From assembly GCF_029962835.1 (NCBI RefSeq), contig NC_080577.1, positions 30,982,501-31,046,500 on the forward strand: 64,000 nt of DNA, written 5' to 3'. Under the pieces are notes generated by a model. That model saw only the letters and a list, made by a program, of their open reading frames with translations, was not told the DNA's origin and did not search any database. This document shows positions 49,593-61,582 of the stretch, piece after piece. Each line of letters opens with the position of its first letter. Position 1 is the first letter of the stretch. This stretch comes from Magnolia sinica. Its lineage: Eukaryota > Streptophyta > Magnoliopsida > Magnoliales > Magnoliaceae. Position numbers and translations under genes: made by a program.

Positions 49593-51679
49593 CTTGCAAC
49601 ATTTGCTGTTTGCATAGCCTGATGCATTTGTATTTGTTCATTGATAATTAAGCTATCATATGACCATCCCAATACAGATTTGACAGCAAACATGAATATA
49701 TGTTTACAGTAAAATAAGTAAAGGAAAATATCTGTTTATAGTTATTTACTGTACACATGAATATTCATGTATGGTAATTTAAGCATACACAAATATTTGC
49801 TTACAGTTAGTTATGCAAATAAGAAGTCAGAATTGTTCAGGGTCTTCAACAGGTATCACCCTGATTACAACATATACAAGCATGGATACATCACCATCAC
49901 AGTTCGTACAGACATCATATCAATATCTATTTACAGCTTGTAAGTCACTCAAAGACAAAACTTGCAGGGGGATGGGGGTGAGAAGTCACTTCCCTGTAAC
50001 TCACTTACAGGCATCCAAATAGGCCCATGTAAGTGACTTTCACCTGTAATTGACTTACCTGTAAGTGACAATCACCTGTAAGTGACTTACAGGTATCCAA
50101 ACAGGCCTTAATGATTCTGATATACATATTAATATTATGATTGAGGTAGCTGTCAATGAACATCATACATTCTGATTAAAATAGTACTTCAAAATCAGTA
50201 ATGACATATCTGTTATCTGACAAAGAGATTGTAGAGAGTTGAAAATTTTACACTGAGGGCTGCAAGACTTCTAATGTCTGCATGGGCACATGATTAGTTG
50301 TAGTGGTTAGGGTTCAATTCAGAGATAAAAAGATTTGATTAAGGAGATGACAGTTTAAAACTGAGCTCTCATAGCACGCATGCCTTGATTTAGAAATGTA
50401 GAAAATGGTAAATGAAAAAAAAATAAAAATTCTCAGAGGACCATTGATTCAAATCAGAGTCCCTACCACAACCATGTATCTGTTACCACACATCGATGGA
50501 AAGGCATGTAGTTATTTCAACAGGTAATAAGTTTATAGGTGAGAGAAAGACATGAAGCTGCCACTGAATCTCTCAGGATAGCCGCATATAACTATGCAAC
50601 CGAACTTCTAAATATGCATATAACAATGTTATCAGTGAACATCTTCCACTGATAATCCTGACAGTTAGCAATGAATATGTTGCTGAAAATGGAAAACATG
50701 TTATGAAGATAGATTCATCTTCAAATGGCCATCATAACTCCATAATATGCAGTAAAAAATAGTGCAGATGTCCAGAAAAGCAATTTTGGAAGAGTTATAC
50801 CTCAGACAGATTAACCGGAAGTAACAGAGCCTTAGGAGAATAGAAAAATTTTCAAATATAGAAGGTTTTAAAGAGATGACACGATTCAGGGTTTTTATAA
50901 ACAGAAGCATTCGAAATATCAAGATATCTGCAACCCACTGACAACATCATACCCTACCTGCAACTTGGAAGATATGCACCCATCCTTTCCAAAATCCTAA
51001 CTAGGATTCTCTCCTGCTGAGATTTTCCTTATTTTCTCCCCATCGACGGTATAGGCGTAGCTGGACATGGAATACCGGTTTGACAGATAGGGGTGTATAC
51101 GCCAGACCGTATACACACCATCCTCCTCCAGAAATTTTGCACTTGAAAAGGACGATACAGAAGGTTAGCCTGGATATGGTTATGGTTACAGGCTAAATGT
51201 ATCGCAGTACCATCCGAAGGAATGAGATTCATACCTGTAGGGTCGCCCTTCCGCCGGACGATATGGGGTGCTCCGGTATGATTTGCAACCCACAACGAAG
51301 AAGAAGGTTATCCTACCTACTGTAAGTTGAAATCAGCCTTCAGAGGAGAAGGAATTATAAGGAATGGCGACATGCAGAAGGTTAGTGATGCTTAAAGAGG
51401 CCGTTGGTGTAGAGTTCTCTTCTTCTCTCTTGCGAGATAACTCTATTTAGTCATCGCAAACATCTCTCGAGGAACGAATACAATACAATGATTCGGGAGT
51501 AATGATGGCAACAATGCCGTCTAACAACATTATTCCATCGTTTCATTTTTTAAAAAAATAGTATGTATTCGCGTGCATGGGATACCACGCATGTATACTC
51601 CAAACCAAACGTTGCAAACGTCACATCAAACCTTATAATACGATTCAATCCCGCCTTATATGCAAATCCAAATAAGCCC
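49593..51679. other. Right non-coding arm of the Harbinger element
   Basis: No protein domain was found on either strand. It contains a 16-bp minisatellite (49995-50107) and ends at the right terminal inverted repeat. As the genes are on the minus strand, this is the 5' upstream arm where the transposase promoter would lie. Confidence 0.6.
49995..50107. repeat. 16-bp minisatellite with MITE-like ends
   Basis: Four units of TGTAAGTGACTTTCAC type run from about 50028. Two copies of ACTTACAGGYATCCAAAYAGGCC, at about 50004-50025 and 50085-50107, bracket them. These read GGCCTRTTTGGAT on the other strand, as at Harbinger-type ends. Confidence 0.7.
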
Positions 51680-51682
51680 TAA

Positions 51683-52860
51683 GTGAGTGAGTGCTCGATG
51701 GCTTATGCTTGTCGACTTTGATATCTTTCCTACTTTAGATATCTTAAGGTCAAAAATCCTTTCCATCATAAAGATTTTTCTTTTCCACAATATACCTTTA
51801 ATCGCTCCGTTAGAGAGATTTCGAGCCTCAAACTTTTATGCTGCCCTAACCTTAATTCATGCTACTGTTATAACATGACCTACCATGGTTTAAATTGTCT
51901 TACAATTGACCAAGATTTATTTTGATGGATCTTATCTTTCTCCCCTTCAACTCTAAGGGTTGCTTGGCATCTCTGCCAATTGCGTTTGTCCTGGTCATCT
52001 CTTGACCCGGTTGAGGAAACTTTCGATGGAAGACCATTGCCCAATGATCCCATTGTACATCTGTAGGTCCGATCGACCATTCTTAGCGCAACTAGGGTGG
52101 ACCATTTGGGAAGTTTTTTTTTTTTTTTTTTTTTTTGAGTTACTGAGGAAGCTTCCGATCATAATTCCTTTTGACTTCTTACTCGAGGTAAAGAATACTC
52201 TCTTCTTACAAATTCAACAGATGGCGACGACCTATGACACAACCCTATCTTCTTATTGATTTTCTGAGGTGGTTTGGGTGACCATTATGGCTACGACACT
52301 CCGATTCTCGGCCATGTTGGCCTGAATGGCCTTGTACGTGGCTAAGGCTGTTGTGGTTGTACGCCGTGTGGCTTCTATTGAGCAGACCATTGATCATCCG
52401 TACGAACCATACAAGAGCAATGCTCACACATTACATGCTAATAAGGCACATCTCTCGTCGGCTATTTTCATAAGCACTTCATTGTGGTTGTCTCTCTTGA
52501 GAAACTTCAGAATTTGCACTCTGTGCTTCAAGGGCTGATTCTTCAAGTGTTGCTTCCTGGATGTTAATCCTTTTTCTGTCGTTCCAGGCGGGTTCATTGT
52601 CTCAAGATTGGCAAGAAGAACGTTCACTTCAATTGTCTTGGGGAACGGATCTCTGTTGATTCCCATGAACTCCTCTTTAGGAAATTTGAGCAAGCTTTTG
52701 TCAATGTTTTCTTCGATTATGTTCTTGAAAACTGCTCTAGAGTGGGTCGTAGACACTGTCATGGAAAAGATTGATCAAAGAAGGTATGATTGGAGGCGAA
52801 AATGATCCATACTGTCGGAACCTTAAAACAATCATATCTCGAAAACTGGGATGAGTTTTT
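51683..52860. other. Unassigned DNA between the Harbinger element and the SINE
   Basis: It includes a run of 23 T at 52114-52136. On the minus strand, the open frame 52762-52424 reads EEFMGINRDPFPKTIEVNVL, faintly like linker or gag regions of gypsy elements (low confidence). Otherwise I see no domain. Confidence 0.3.
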
Positions 52861-52890
52861 CGACATTATATATATATATATATATATATA

Positions 52891-53033
52891 TTTGGGTTAG
52901 CTTGTTAGTACACACCCATGTCAGTACACACACTCCATGTTAGCCATCCCCACTAGGGATGGATACCAAGACCTCAAGTGTTGAAACGAGGTATCCTCAC
53001 TCAGTCTGCCAGTTGAGCTATGGATCTGGGTGT
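52891..53033 (-). mobile_element. tRNA-derived SINE with (TA)n tail
   Basis: On the minus strand the sequence has an A-box-like TAGCTCAACTGG (53020-53009) and a B-box-like segment GGTCTTGGTATCC (52973-52961) at tRNA-like spacing. It continues with AACATGGAGTGTGTGTACTG and GGGTGTGTACTAACAAGC. A (TA)n microsatellite tail lies at 52866-52890. Possible flanking duplications GACATTATATA (52862-52872) and GACATATCATA (53034-53044) are imperfect. The style resembles the widespread plant Au SINE family (from memory, not checked). Confidence 0.7.
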
Positions 53034-53046
53034 GACATATCATATA

Positions 53047-54006
53047 TGATTTTGGGCTAGGAGAAGCTACTTTAGCCAACCAACCTGCTACATTGGGTTT
53101 CACACGCCAGATTTGTGAGATTCCATCAGATCGACAGTCAAAAGTCCCTTATATTTTTGTTTTTACTATAAGTAGTAAGTTTTAGTTGGTGCTGTGACCA
53201 CCATGAAAATGGCTTAGAAAAGTTAGGAGAACAACGTAATTAGGTTAAATTGGACACTTAATATTTTTGGTTGAAAACCATGACGTCTAGTAGGAATGGT
53301 GACCATCCATAAATAGTATGTTTACCATTTATAGTTAGTAAGGTTTTTAGGGAGTTTGAGTCTAAAACTCCGTCCCAGGTTTGAGCTCATTATTTAAAGG
53401 ATTGTAATTTCATTTTTTTTAAAAATTATCATCAATCAATTTATTAAAAATTATTTCTATTTTTATCTGTGGATTCAAGGAATCTCTCCGAGGAGTCTAG
53501 AGAGCTCCATGAATTCATAGTTATTCCTTGAGGAAGATAGTGATCGACCTCATCACGTTCCTCCCTGCGTCAAAAACCATATAATTGTTGGTTGAATGAA
53601 TCTTTGTGCCATGCCACTTGCAGAACTCACCCTTCTTTATCTCATTGGACAATGAAATTTTTTATACTCCGGAAACTTAACAAATTTCTCTGTCAGGAGA
53701 TGGTTAAATATTTCATCGGCCTTGGCAACATCAAAAGAATATTGTTTTCCAAATTCATAGTATTCATTCATCTTTGAAGGGCTTTAAACATCATTTCTAG
53801 TTAAGGCTGGACAGACGAATGGCTTTTTCGCCACAACCTCCACAGCAGCCAATTCATAATTCGGGTGCTGATAGTAGATCCCAAATGGCCAATCACATAT
53901 TTGGATTTTAAAGGATGATAAAAGAAATATATAAAGAAAAAAAAAAGATTTACGCAAATCTAAAACCAAACAAACCAATCCACATATTATTGTAAGATAT
54001 AGATGA
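53047..54006. other. Region 3' of the P450 gene
   Basis: AT-rich DNA with short runs of T or A. I see no domain, RNA gene or clear repeat in it. It should include the 3' UTR of the minus-strand P450 gene. Confidence 0.4.
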
Positions 54007-57000
54007 CTAGATATCAGAGGAAGAAATCCTCTGTTCCTTTGTTTTCCCATTCATTGAGTTGATGTATTTGATAGGCACAAGGAGGAGAGGAGATTTCTTA
54101 TGAACGGTTATGCCAGGTAATTCACTCATGTCGATGTCCTTCTTGTTCATGCCAGAAGGCAGTTCCCAATTAAAAGAATAGAGAAGATTTGCTAGGGTAA
54201 TCTCCACGGTCACAGCTCCAAAATGCATCCCTGGGCAGATTCTCCGTCCTGCCCCGAACGGTATGAATTGGAAGTTCTGTCCTTTATAATCAATGGTGCT
54301 ATCTGTGAATCTCTCTGGCAAGAACTCTCTTGGATTTTTCCATGATTCAAGTTCCTGCCCAATAGCTAATGCATTGACAAATACCAATGTTTTCGGGGGG
54401 ATGTCATATCCATCAAGCTTGCATTGCCGAGTAGTTTCCCGTGGAACGAGAGTAGGTGCTGCAGGGTGCATTCTGAAAGTCTCCTTCACCACTAACTTGA
54501 AATAGTCAAGTTGGTATAAGTCATCTTCTTCTACCATACCTTTGTTTCCTATAATCCTTCTAATCTCGTCCTGTACTTTCTTCATCACTTTTGGTTTCTT
54601 CATGAGCTCCGTCATGGCCCACACCACCGTTGCAGCACTTGTGTCTGTTCCAGCGATAAAAATATCCTGCAACAAAAATACATGCCAACATTAGAGAAAC
54701 GTGTATTTTTATCATAGTCTAACGTCTACCCTAGAAGTTACCTACTATGAACATGTACCGTTCGTGATTTTGTAACATCCAGTAAATTCTATTTCTAACC
54801 ATTGATTTTAATAAACCCATGTAATAGACTATTACATAGCACCAGTGGGAGTTTGTGCTCTCATTGCCATTACCAAGCCCAAAAAAGGAGAGTGGTTGCA
54901 TCAGGTAGGTAGCCGACTTAAAACTTTAGCCATATATATTTCATCATGAATCTTGATCATATGACCTTCCAAAGATATTGTCTTTGGTAGGGTGACATAG
55001 TGCAACAGGATTTATGTAGATGTTGACACATGTAGGTGTGTGGATGGGTTGTGCACATAAGTCTGGCCTCATGACTTTCTTTTAATTAGCTCCTCTTGAA
55101 CGAGTCTCCCGCAATAATTAAGAAAGATCCAATCATGTGGGAGAACGGTTGAATTGAGGCCAGCTTCTCTGGCTAGCAATTGGCATTTGTTGAAACGTCC
55201 AAACCAAATAGACGGTTCAGATGCTACCGTTTCATGGCATTTGAAACAGCCACACGTTATGGCAATTTCGACATTTTCCACGTGTGGTGGCTGGTGGGTT
55301 TCCAAACGTTTGAACTGATAGAATTAATGTAGTTAATGAGGGCATTTGTGTCTTTTCACATTGGTGGGAAAAATCTATAAGAAGTGCTTGTAGTCCGTTT
55401 GGAATCAACTCAGTGAGCTTGTAAGCAATATAAAATTCTTTCTCTTCTCACGTGTCCAGTGAGTCTAAATTATAGGCTTTGTAAAGCCAAGAATAATTCT
55501 GGCTAGTACAGCCAACAAATTGGTATCAGAGCAAGACGATCCTGTGGGACCAGGTATCATTTGAAGGTTCAGATCGTGTGATCAAGGTGTTGCCACTGCT
55601 ACGCCAAGAAAAAGGGTTGTTGAACCGTAGTGTGAAAAATTGATGGTGTCCATCCAGCCGCAGATTCCAAAGTTATCTAAGGATAACCATGAAAACTGGT
55701 GCATCCAGATGAAGGCTTTGTTCGGATCCCAAGTCCTATGGGATATCGTCAGTGATGGGTATGTAGAACCCACAACGGAAGAAGAAGCTCTCTATACCGC
55801 TGATCAAAGGGCGGTCCTCAAAGATCAAAGAAAGAAGGACAAGAAGGCTCTATTTCTTGTCTATCAAGGGTTGGATGAGTCCACCTTTGAACAGATCGCT
55901 GAAGCGACAACATGCAAGCAAGCATGGGAGATTCTTAGCACAATCTTCAAAGGAGTTGATCGTGTGAAGAAGGTTCGTCTCCAAACTTTTAGAGCCGAAT
56001 TCGAGACCTCACATATGAAGGAAGGTGAGACCATTTCTGACTTTTTTTCAAGGTTACTTGTTATTGTTAACAACTTGAAAAGAAATGGTGAAAAGATCGA
56101 AGATGTACGGGTTGTTGAAAAAGTACTTCGATCTCTCACAACCAAATTTGAGCATGTGGTGGTTGCCATAGAAGAATCAAAAGACTTAGAAAATCTATCC
56201 ATCGAAGAATTGATGGGCTCGTTGCAAGTACATGAGCAACGAATGCAAAAGAACGCTGGTTCAGTGCTTGAACATGCCTTAGAGTCTAAGTTGACTCTAA
56301 AGAATGATCCTACACAACGAGGGGGCTGTGGCACTAGCAATCGTGCAAGAGGCAGAGGACGTGGATATTATCCAAGCCAATCACAAAATCAACAAAAGAC
56401 TATCAATTTCCGTGGAAGAGGAAATGGTAGAGGTCGTTCCATGCGTGGTCGTGGAAATACAAAAAATATTCAATGTTACAATTGCAACAAGTTCGGCCAT
56501 TATGCTTCAAACTGTTGGAGCAAACCAGTGGATCAAGATGAGCATTCTAATTATGCAGAAACATCAAATCATGAAAAAGAAGACTCCACACTTTTTCTTG
56601 CACAAGAAGAAGCATGTGATCAACATGACGTGTGGTATCTCGACTCTGGTGCGAGTAACCACATGTGCGAAAAAAAGGAATTGTTCGTGGAACTGGCGGA
56701 AAATGATCGTGGCAATGTGAGTCTAGGAGACTCATCAAAAGTTCCTGTGAAAGGTAAAGGAAAAGTTAAAATCTATCAGAAGAATGGTGTGACGAATTTT
56801 ATCTCCAATGTGTATTACGTACCAAACATGAAAAGTAATATCCTCAGTATCGGCCAACTCTTTGAGAAGGGGTATGTCATACACATGGAAAACAATTCTC
56901 TCTCTATAAGAGATGCACACGGGAGACTTGTGGCTCAAGTCCATATGGCAAAGAATCGCATGTTTCCGCTCCATATTAACACAAAGGCTGAGAAGTGTCT

Positions 57001-60000
57001 CTATGGACTCGTGAAGAATGATTCATGGAGATGGCATCTTCGCTTTGGGCATCTCCATTTCAGTGGCCTTAAACTCTTATCCTCATCAAATATGGTGCAT
57101 GGCTTGCCGGCTATTGAAGTTCCAGAACATGTGTGTGAGGCGTGCACACTCGGCAAGCAACAAAGGAACTCCTTTCTGAGTGGAGAATCCCGAAGAGCAA
57201 GAGAACCATTGCAGTTGGTTCACACTGACATCTGTGGACCATTGGAGTCAATCTCTCTTGGAGGTAATAAATACGTTATTACCTTCATTGACGATTTTAG
57301 TAGAAAATTGTAGGTGTATGTAATCAAAGAAAAGTCTGCTGCTTTTACTATTTTTAAAAATTTTAAGGCCCTTGTTAAAAAAGAAAGTGGTCTTAAAATC
57401 AAAACCCTTAGATCTGACAGAGGTGGAGAGTACTCCTCAAATGCCTTTCGAGAGTATTGCAGGGATTAAGGAATCAAGCAACAGCACACTGCAGCCTACA
57501 CGCCACAACAGAATGACATTGCGGAACGAAAGAACCGCACCATCCTCGACATGACAAGAACCATGCTCAAAGAGAAAGGCATGCCAAAAAGCTTCTGGGC
57601 AGAGGCAGTTGCATGTACTGCCTACTTACTCAATTGGTGTCCAACCAAGAGCGTAAGAAACATGACACCACAGGAGGCATGGAGTGGCTACAAACCGAGC
57701 TTGGCGCACCTAAGGATCTTTGGGTGTGTCGCCTATGCTCAAGTTCCAGAAGCGAGAAGGAAAAAGCTTGATGATCGTGGCGAGAAGTGCATCTTCATCG
57801 GCTACAGTGAAGTATCGAAGGCGTACAAGCTCTATAACCCACTAACTAACAAAGTGGTGGTGAGTAGAGATGTAGTATTCTGCGAGGAAGAAGCCTGGAA
57901 ATGGAACGAGGAAGATTCAGCCAAAGAAAATCAAGTCACGGTTGAAGAACATGAAGAAGAAAAGCATGAGAACTAGGAGCAGACACCTGTAACACCCTCT
58001 TCCGCCGAAACGTCTGCACGCAGAAGTCCAGCGATGCGTTCCATCTCCTCTGGAAGTATTTCATCAAATCAAAATTCAGCCAGCACGTCATCATCTAGTT
58101 CTCCTTCACCCCTGACTCCTATCAAAATGAGGAGCCTAAACGATATCTACGCCGAAACTGATGAAGTAAATTTGTTTTGCTTGTATGCGGACCACAAGCC
58201 TCTTACATTTGAGGAGGCCGTAGAAGAAGAATGTTGGAGGACGGCTATGGAAGATGAGATCCAGGCCATTGAGAAGAACCATACATGGGATCTTACTTTA
58301 CTTCCTCAAGGCCAAAGAACTATTGGAGTCAAATGTGTGTACAAGATCAAGCGAAATGCTGATGGTGAAATAGATCGCTACAAGGCAAGGCTCGTGGCAA
58401 AGGGTTACAAACAGAAATATGGGGTAGATTATGAAGAAGTCTTCGCTCCTGTTGCTCGCCTTGATACTGTAAGGATGATTATCTCCCTTACAGCCCATCA
58501 TAGTTGGATGATCTACCAACTAGATGTGAAATCTGCATTCCTGAATGGAATTCTGGAAGAAGAGGTCTATGTTGACCAGCCTGAAGGTTTTGTTATTCAA
58601 GGGGAGGAACACAAAGTGTATCGACTGAAGAAAGCCCTTTATGGGTTGAAGCAGGCTCCTCGTGCCTGGAATGCACGCATCGACAACTATCTTCAAGAGA
58701 ACGACTTCACCCAATGTCCATGAGCATGCAGTCTACATCAAGAAAAATGCTCATGGCAACATCCTCATAGCATGCCTATATGTTGATGATCTACTGTTCA
58801 CAGGAAACAGTCAGGCGATGTTTGAAGAATTCAAGCATGCTATGTTCAATGAATTCGAGATGACTGATGGTGGATTGATGTCCTTCTTCTTGGGCATCGA
58901 AGTAAAACAACAAGTCGGCGGCATTTATATATCACAGAAAAAATATGCCAAGGAGTTGCTTAAAAAGTTCAAGATGGCAGACTGTAATGCAGTGAACACG
59001 CCTGTAGCAACGGGCCTGAAGCTAACAAAAGAAGGAGAAGGAAGAAGCGTGGACTCGACTCTATTCAAGAGTTTGATTGGAAGCCTAAGGTATCTCACAG
59101 TCACAAGGCCGGATATCGTCTACAGTGTTGGACTTCTAAGCAGGTACATGAAAGCGCCAAAAGAATCATATTGGCTAGCCGCAAAAAGAATCCTCAGGTA
59201 CGTGAAAGGAACAACGGAATTTGGTCTTTTCTATCCATACGAAGATGAAGCAATACTGTATGGATACTCAGACAGTGATTGGGGAGGTGACCAAGATGAA
59301 AGGAAAAGCACCACGGGATATGTATTCTATCTTGGATTGACTGCTTTCACATGGAACTCCAAAAAGCAAAGTATTGTTTCTTTGTCCACATGTGAAGCAG
59401 AGTACGTGGCAGCATCGTCCACAGTCTGTGAAGCAATATGGTTGAAGAACATGCTAAAGGAGCTGAAGCATTCGCAAGGGGAATCCACCATTATATATGT
59501 GGATAACAAGTCGATAATTGAACTTGCCAAAAATCCGGTGCAGCATGGAAGGAGCAAGCACATTGATACTAGGTATCATTTTCTCAGAGATCAAGTGAAG
59601 CAAAAAGTAGTAAAATTGGAGTACTGTCACACCACTGAACAGGTCGTGGACATATTCACCAAGGCATTACCGACTGATACTTTCAGACGACTAAGATCGA
59701 TGCTTGGAATGAAGCCTAGTTTGGTTTGAAGGGGAGTGTTGAAACGTCCAAACCAAATGGACGGTTCAGATGCTACCGTTTCATGGCATTTGAAACAGCC
59801 ACACGTTATGGCAATTTCGACATTTTCCACGTGTTGTGGCTGGTGGGTTTCCAAACGTTTGAACTGATAGAATTAATGTAGTTAATGAGGGCATTTGTGT
59901 CTTTTCACATTGGTGGGAAAAATCTATATAAGAAGTGCTTGTAGTCCGTTTGGAATCAACTCAGTGAGCTTGTAAGCAATATAAAATTCTTTCTCTTCTC

Positions 60001-61531
60001 ACGTGTCCAGTGAGTCTAAATTATAGGCTTTGTAAAGCCAAGAATAATTCTGGCTAGTACAGCCAACAGCATTAACCTCAACGGCTGAGAGTTCTAAGTG
60101 GCTATAAATAAGAGCAATCAGCTAGCTAGGTGTGAAAGTATCAAATAGCATGATACAAACAATCAACTGCTAAATGAGTAGTGTTTAAGTAGACCTAGAA
60201 CTGCTAGCCTGAATGAGAACCATGTACTGCTGGTGATCTAGCACCGAACGGCAATCAAGCCTCTTTGACCCGTTGATCTTCATTAGATAACCCCAGTTAA
60301 TTGTAATATAAGGCTAAAGTGATATTTCGTAGACATGTAAATATGAGTTGGTCTCAGCTTAGTTAACAGTAAATATGTACTAGAGACCTAGATCCTTAGT
60401 ACATACCGAGTTCATTTTAATAGTATGTATTACCCATCAAGATCTCTAATACATAATTAGTATTAACCAAAATGAGATGATCTCATTTTTAGGCGTCCAC
60501 TAAATAGGGTGTTAGATAATTAGTTGGTATAAGGCTTAGATGATGATGATAATTCTAGGATTTTATTGTATGTCTGCCAAAAACAATAGAAAAGAAGATA
60601 TAAAGAATCTGTGAAACTTCGATTGGTTAAGGGAAGGAAAGGAGAAGGAAGAGTGGATGACCATAAGCAGCGCCTTGATGTGATTCCTGGTGAGATGGAG
60701 ATCCTTTTGTACTCGTATCAAGACATCCACAAGGTCCTCTTGCTCTTGTTTTACTCTTCTGGGGTCGAGGTGCTCTTCGATTAGTTTCTCATAGAACGCA
60801 TCCATGTCCTGGAAACTCTTCTCCAACCGGGCCCACTGTCCGGTGAGCACGTCAATCCACCCCAACCATGGAATGTAGTCGGCATAGAAGAAAGATGTCA
60901 ACAAGGCCTGTGCCTCCTCAAAACAACCATGGAAGTTGGTCTTCTCTCCTTCACGGTAACTCTTACCAAAAGCAGCCCTGCTGATGATGGTGCTCGTGAG
61001 AGCAAACATGAGCTCAGTTAGATTTACGGGTGTCGAAGATGAAGCAGAACGGGAAATAGATGAGATCATCCCAGCAACCTCATCCTCCCTAATGAACCTG
61101 AACGAAAGGACTCTCTTGACGCTAAGGAGTTCATTGTTGAAGATTTTCCGCATGTCCCTGTAATACTCCCCATAGGGCGTGGAAACAATGTCTAAGAAAT
61201 TGTAAGAGAGTTTCTTGTAGGAAACAAAGAGAGGCCTATTGCAGAAGTCGAGATCTTGAGTTTTCAACACGTCGCTGGCGAGTTTGGCAGAGGAAATAAC
61301 TAGGGAGGGTAGGCTACCTAGCTTTAGATACATGAGTGGGCCGTATTTTTCAGAGAGTTGCCAAAAAGAGCGATGAAACAAGTTGTTGAGCTGGTGGAGG
61401 TTGCCAATGATGGGAAGCTGAGGAGGGCCTGGAGGATGCTTTGTGGATTTTCTTTGTGGAAAGACAACTGAGAGAGAAAGAAGAGAAAGAATTATTAGAA
61501 GAGTAGGAAGCCATGACGTGAAGAGAGACAT
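54007..61531 (-). CDS. Cytochrome P450, CYP71 clan, two exons, 509 residues
   Basis: Exon 1 is 61531-60662 (290 codons) and exon 2 is 54666-54007 (219 codons plus stop). They are in phase, and the 509-residue total is normal for an A-type CYP71. The N-terminal membrane anchor is at residues 4-25, followed by the hinge PPGPP (33-37). The I-helix oxygen-binding motif AGTDTS is at 295-300, right after the conserved CYP71 intron site. The K-helix ETFR is at 352-355, PERF at 407-410, and the heme loop [11 protein letters not shown] at 426-436 with heme-ligand Cys434. It should be an ER-bound monooxygenase working with NADPH-P450 reductase; the substrate cannot be read from sequence. No stop or shift is seen in either exon. 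The donor ATG|GTCATC is weak, and the 5995-bp intron carries a copia element in reverse orientation. The subfamily is not assigned. Confidence 0.9.
55188..55517 (+). repeat. 5' LTR of the young copia element
   Basis: 330 bp, nearly identical to the 3' LTR. A TATA-like sequence CTATAAGAAG is near 55375. Confidence 0.95.
55640..59729 (+). pseudogene. gag-pol of the young copia element
   Basis: Gag begins at 55640 ([19 protein letters not shown]) with the plant copia gag domain and a zinc knuckle [14 protein letters not shown] near 56473-56515. The protease motif DSGASNHM is near 56642-56666. Integrase covers about 57030-57960: zinc-binding part with [13 protein letters not shown] and CEACTLGKQ, then HTDICGPL and DDFSRK. 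RT is at about 58200-58950 with [20 protein letters not shown] and YVDDLLF. RNase H is at about 59250-59700 with [19 protein letters not shown] and STCEAEYVA. The lineage within copia is not settled from sequence alone. The frame has about four breaks. Confidence 0.92.
59737..60068 (+). repeat. 3' LTR of the young copia element
   Basis: 332 bp, preceded by the polypurine tract. The frame at 59627-59854 on the minus strand, also present in the 5' LTR, is not a gene. Confidence 0.95.
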
Positions 61532-61574
61532 TTTTAGAAGCAGGCTTGTTTGAGTTTCAGCTTTGTTAGGCCGC

Positions 61575-61582
61575 TTTAAATA
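61575..61582 (-). promoter_or_regulatory. TATA-like box of the P450 gene
   Basis: TATTTAAA on the minus strand lies 44 bases before the start codon. A start of transcription about 30 bases downstream would give a short leader of about 15 bases. Confidence 0.45.

Larger units (their letters stand above)
42025..51679 (-). mobile_element. PIF/Harbinger DNA transposon, complete ends, three minus-strand genes
   Basis: Terminal inverted repeats of about 42 bp bound the element: GGGCCTGTTTGGATTTG at the left, and GGGCTTATTTGGATTTG read inward from the right. A TAA target duplication flanks them (42022-42024 and 51680-51682), the TWA type expected for PIF/Harbinger. The minus strand carries the transposase (45834-47254), a Myb/SANT-like protein (44534-45644) and an RNase H1 N-terminal-like gene (43506-43661 and beyond). 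An Athila-type solo LTR at 47475-49587 lies between the right end and the transposase. Without it, the element is about 7.5 kb. All three genes carry stop codons, so it is not autonomous now, although its ends could still be recognised in trans. Confidence 0.88.
55188..60068 (+). mobile_element. Young Ty1/copia element in the P450 intron
   Basis: LTRs at 55188-55517 and 59737-60068 begin TGTTGAAACG and end GCCAACA, with perfect 5-bp target duplications GCATT at 55183-55187 and 60069-60073. The primer site TGGTATCAGAGC is at 55521-55532 and the polypurine tract GAAGGGGAG at 59728-59736. By eye the LTRs differ by two substitutions and one 2-bp length difference, so the insertion is recent: well under or about one million years on usual plant rates (inference). 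It lies antisense to the P450 gene. It looks nearly whole, with about four breaks in its coding region. Confidence 0.95.
54667..60661 (-). other. P450 intron enlarged by a copia insertion
   Basis: Donor GTCATC at 60661 and acceptor TTGTTGCAG at 54667 delimit a 5995-bp intron. Without the copia element and one copy of its target duplication, it would be about 1.1 kb. Confidence 0.85.

Noticed and set aside
54293-54505. 70-residue plus-strand frame over P450 exon 2
   Set aside because: Shadow of the real minus-strand P450 exon.
55069-55305. Minus-strand frame shared with 59627-59854
   Set aside because: It lies in or next to the copia LTRs, and the shared part is LTR sequence.
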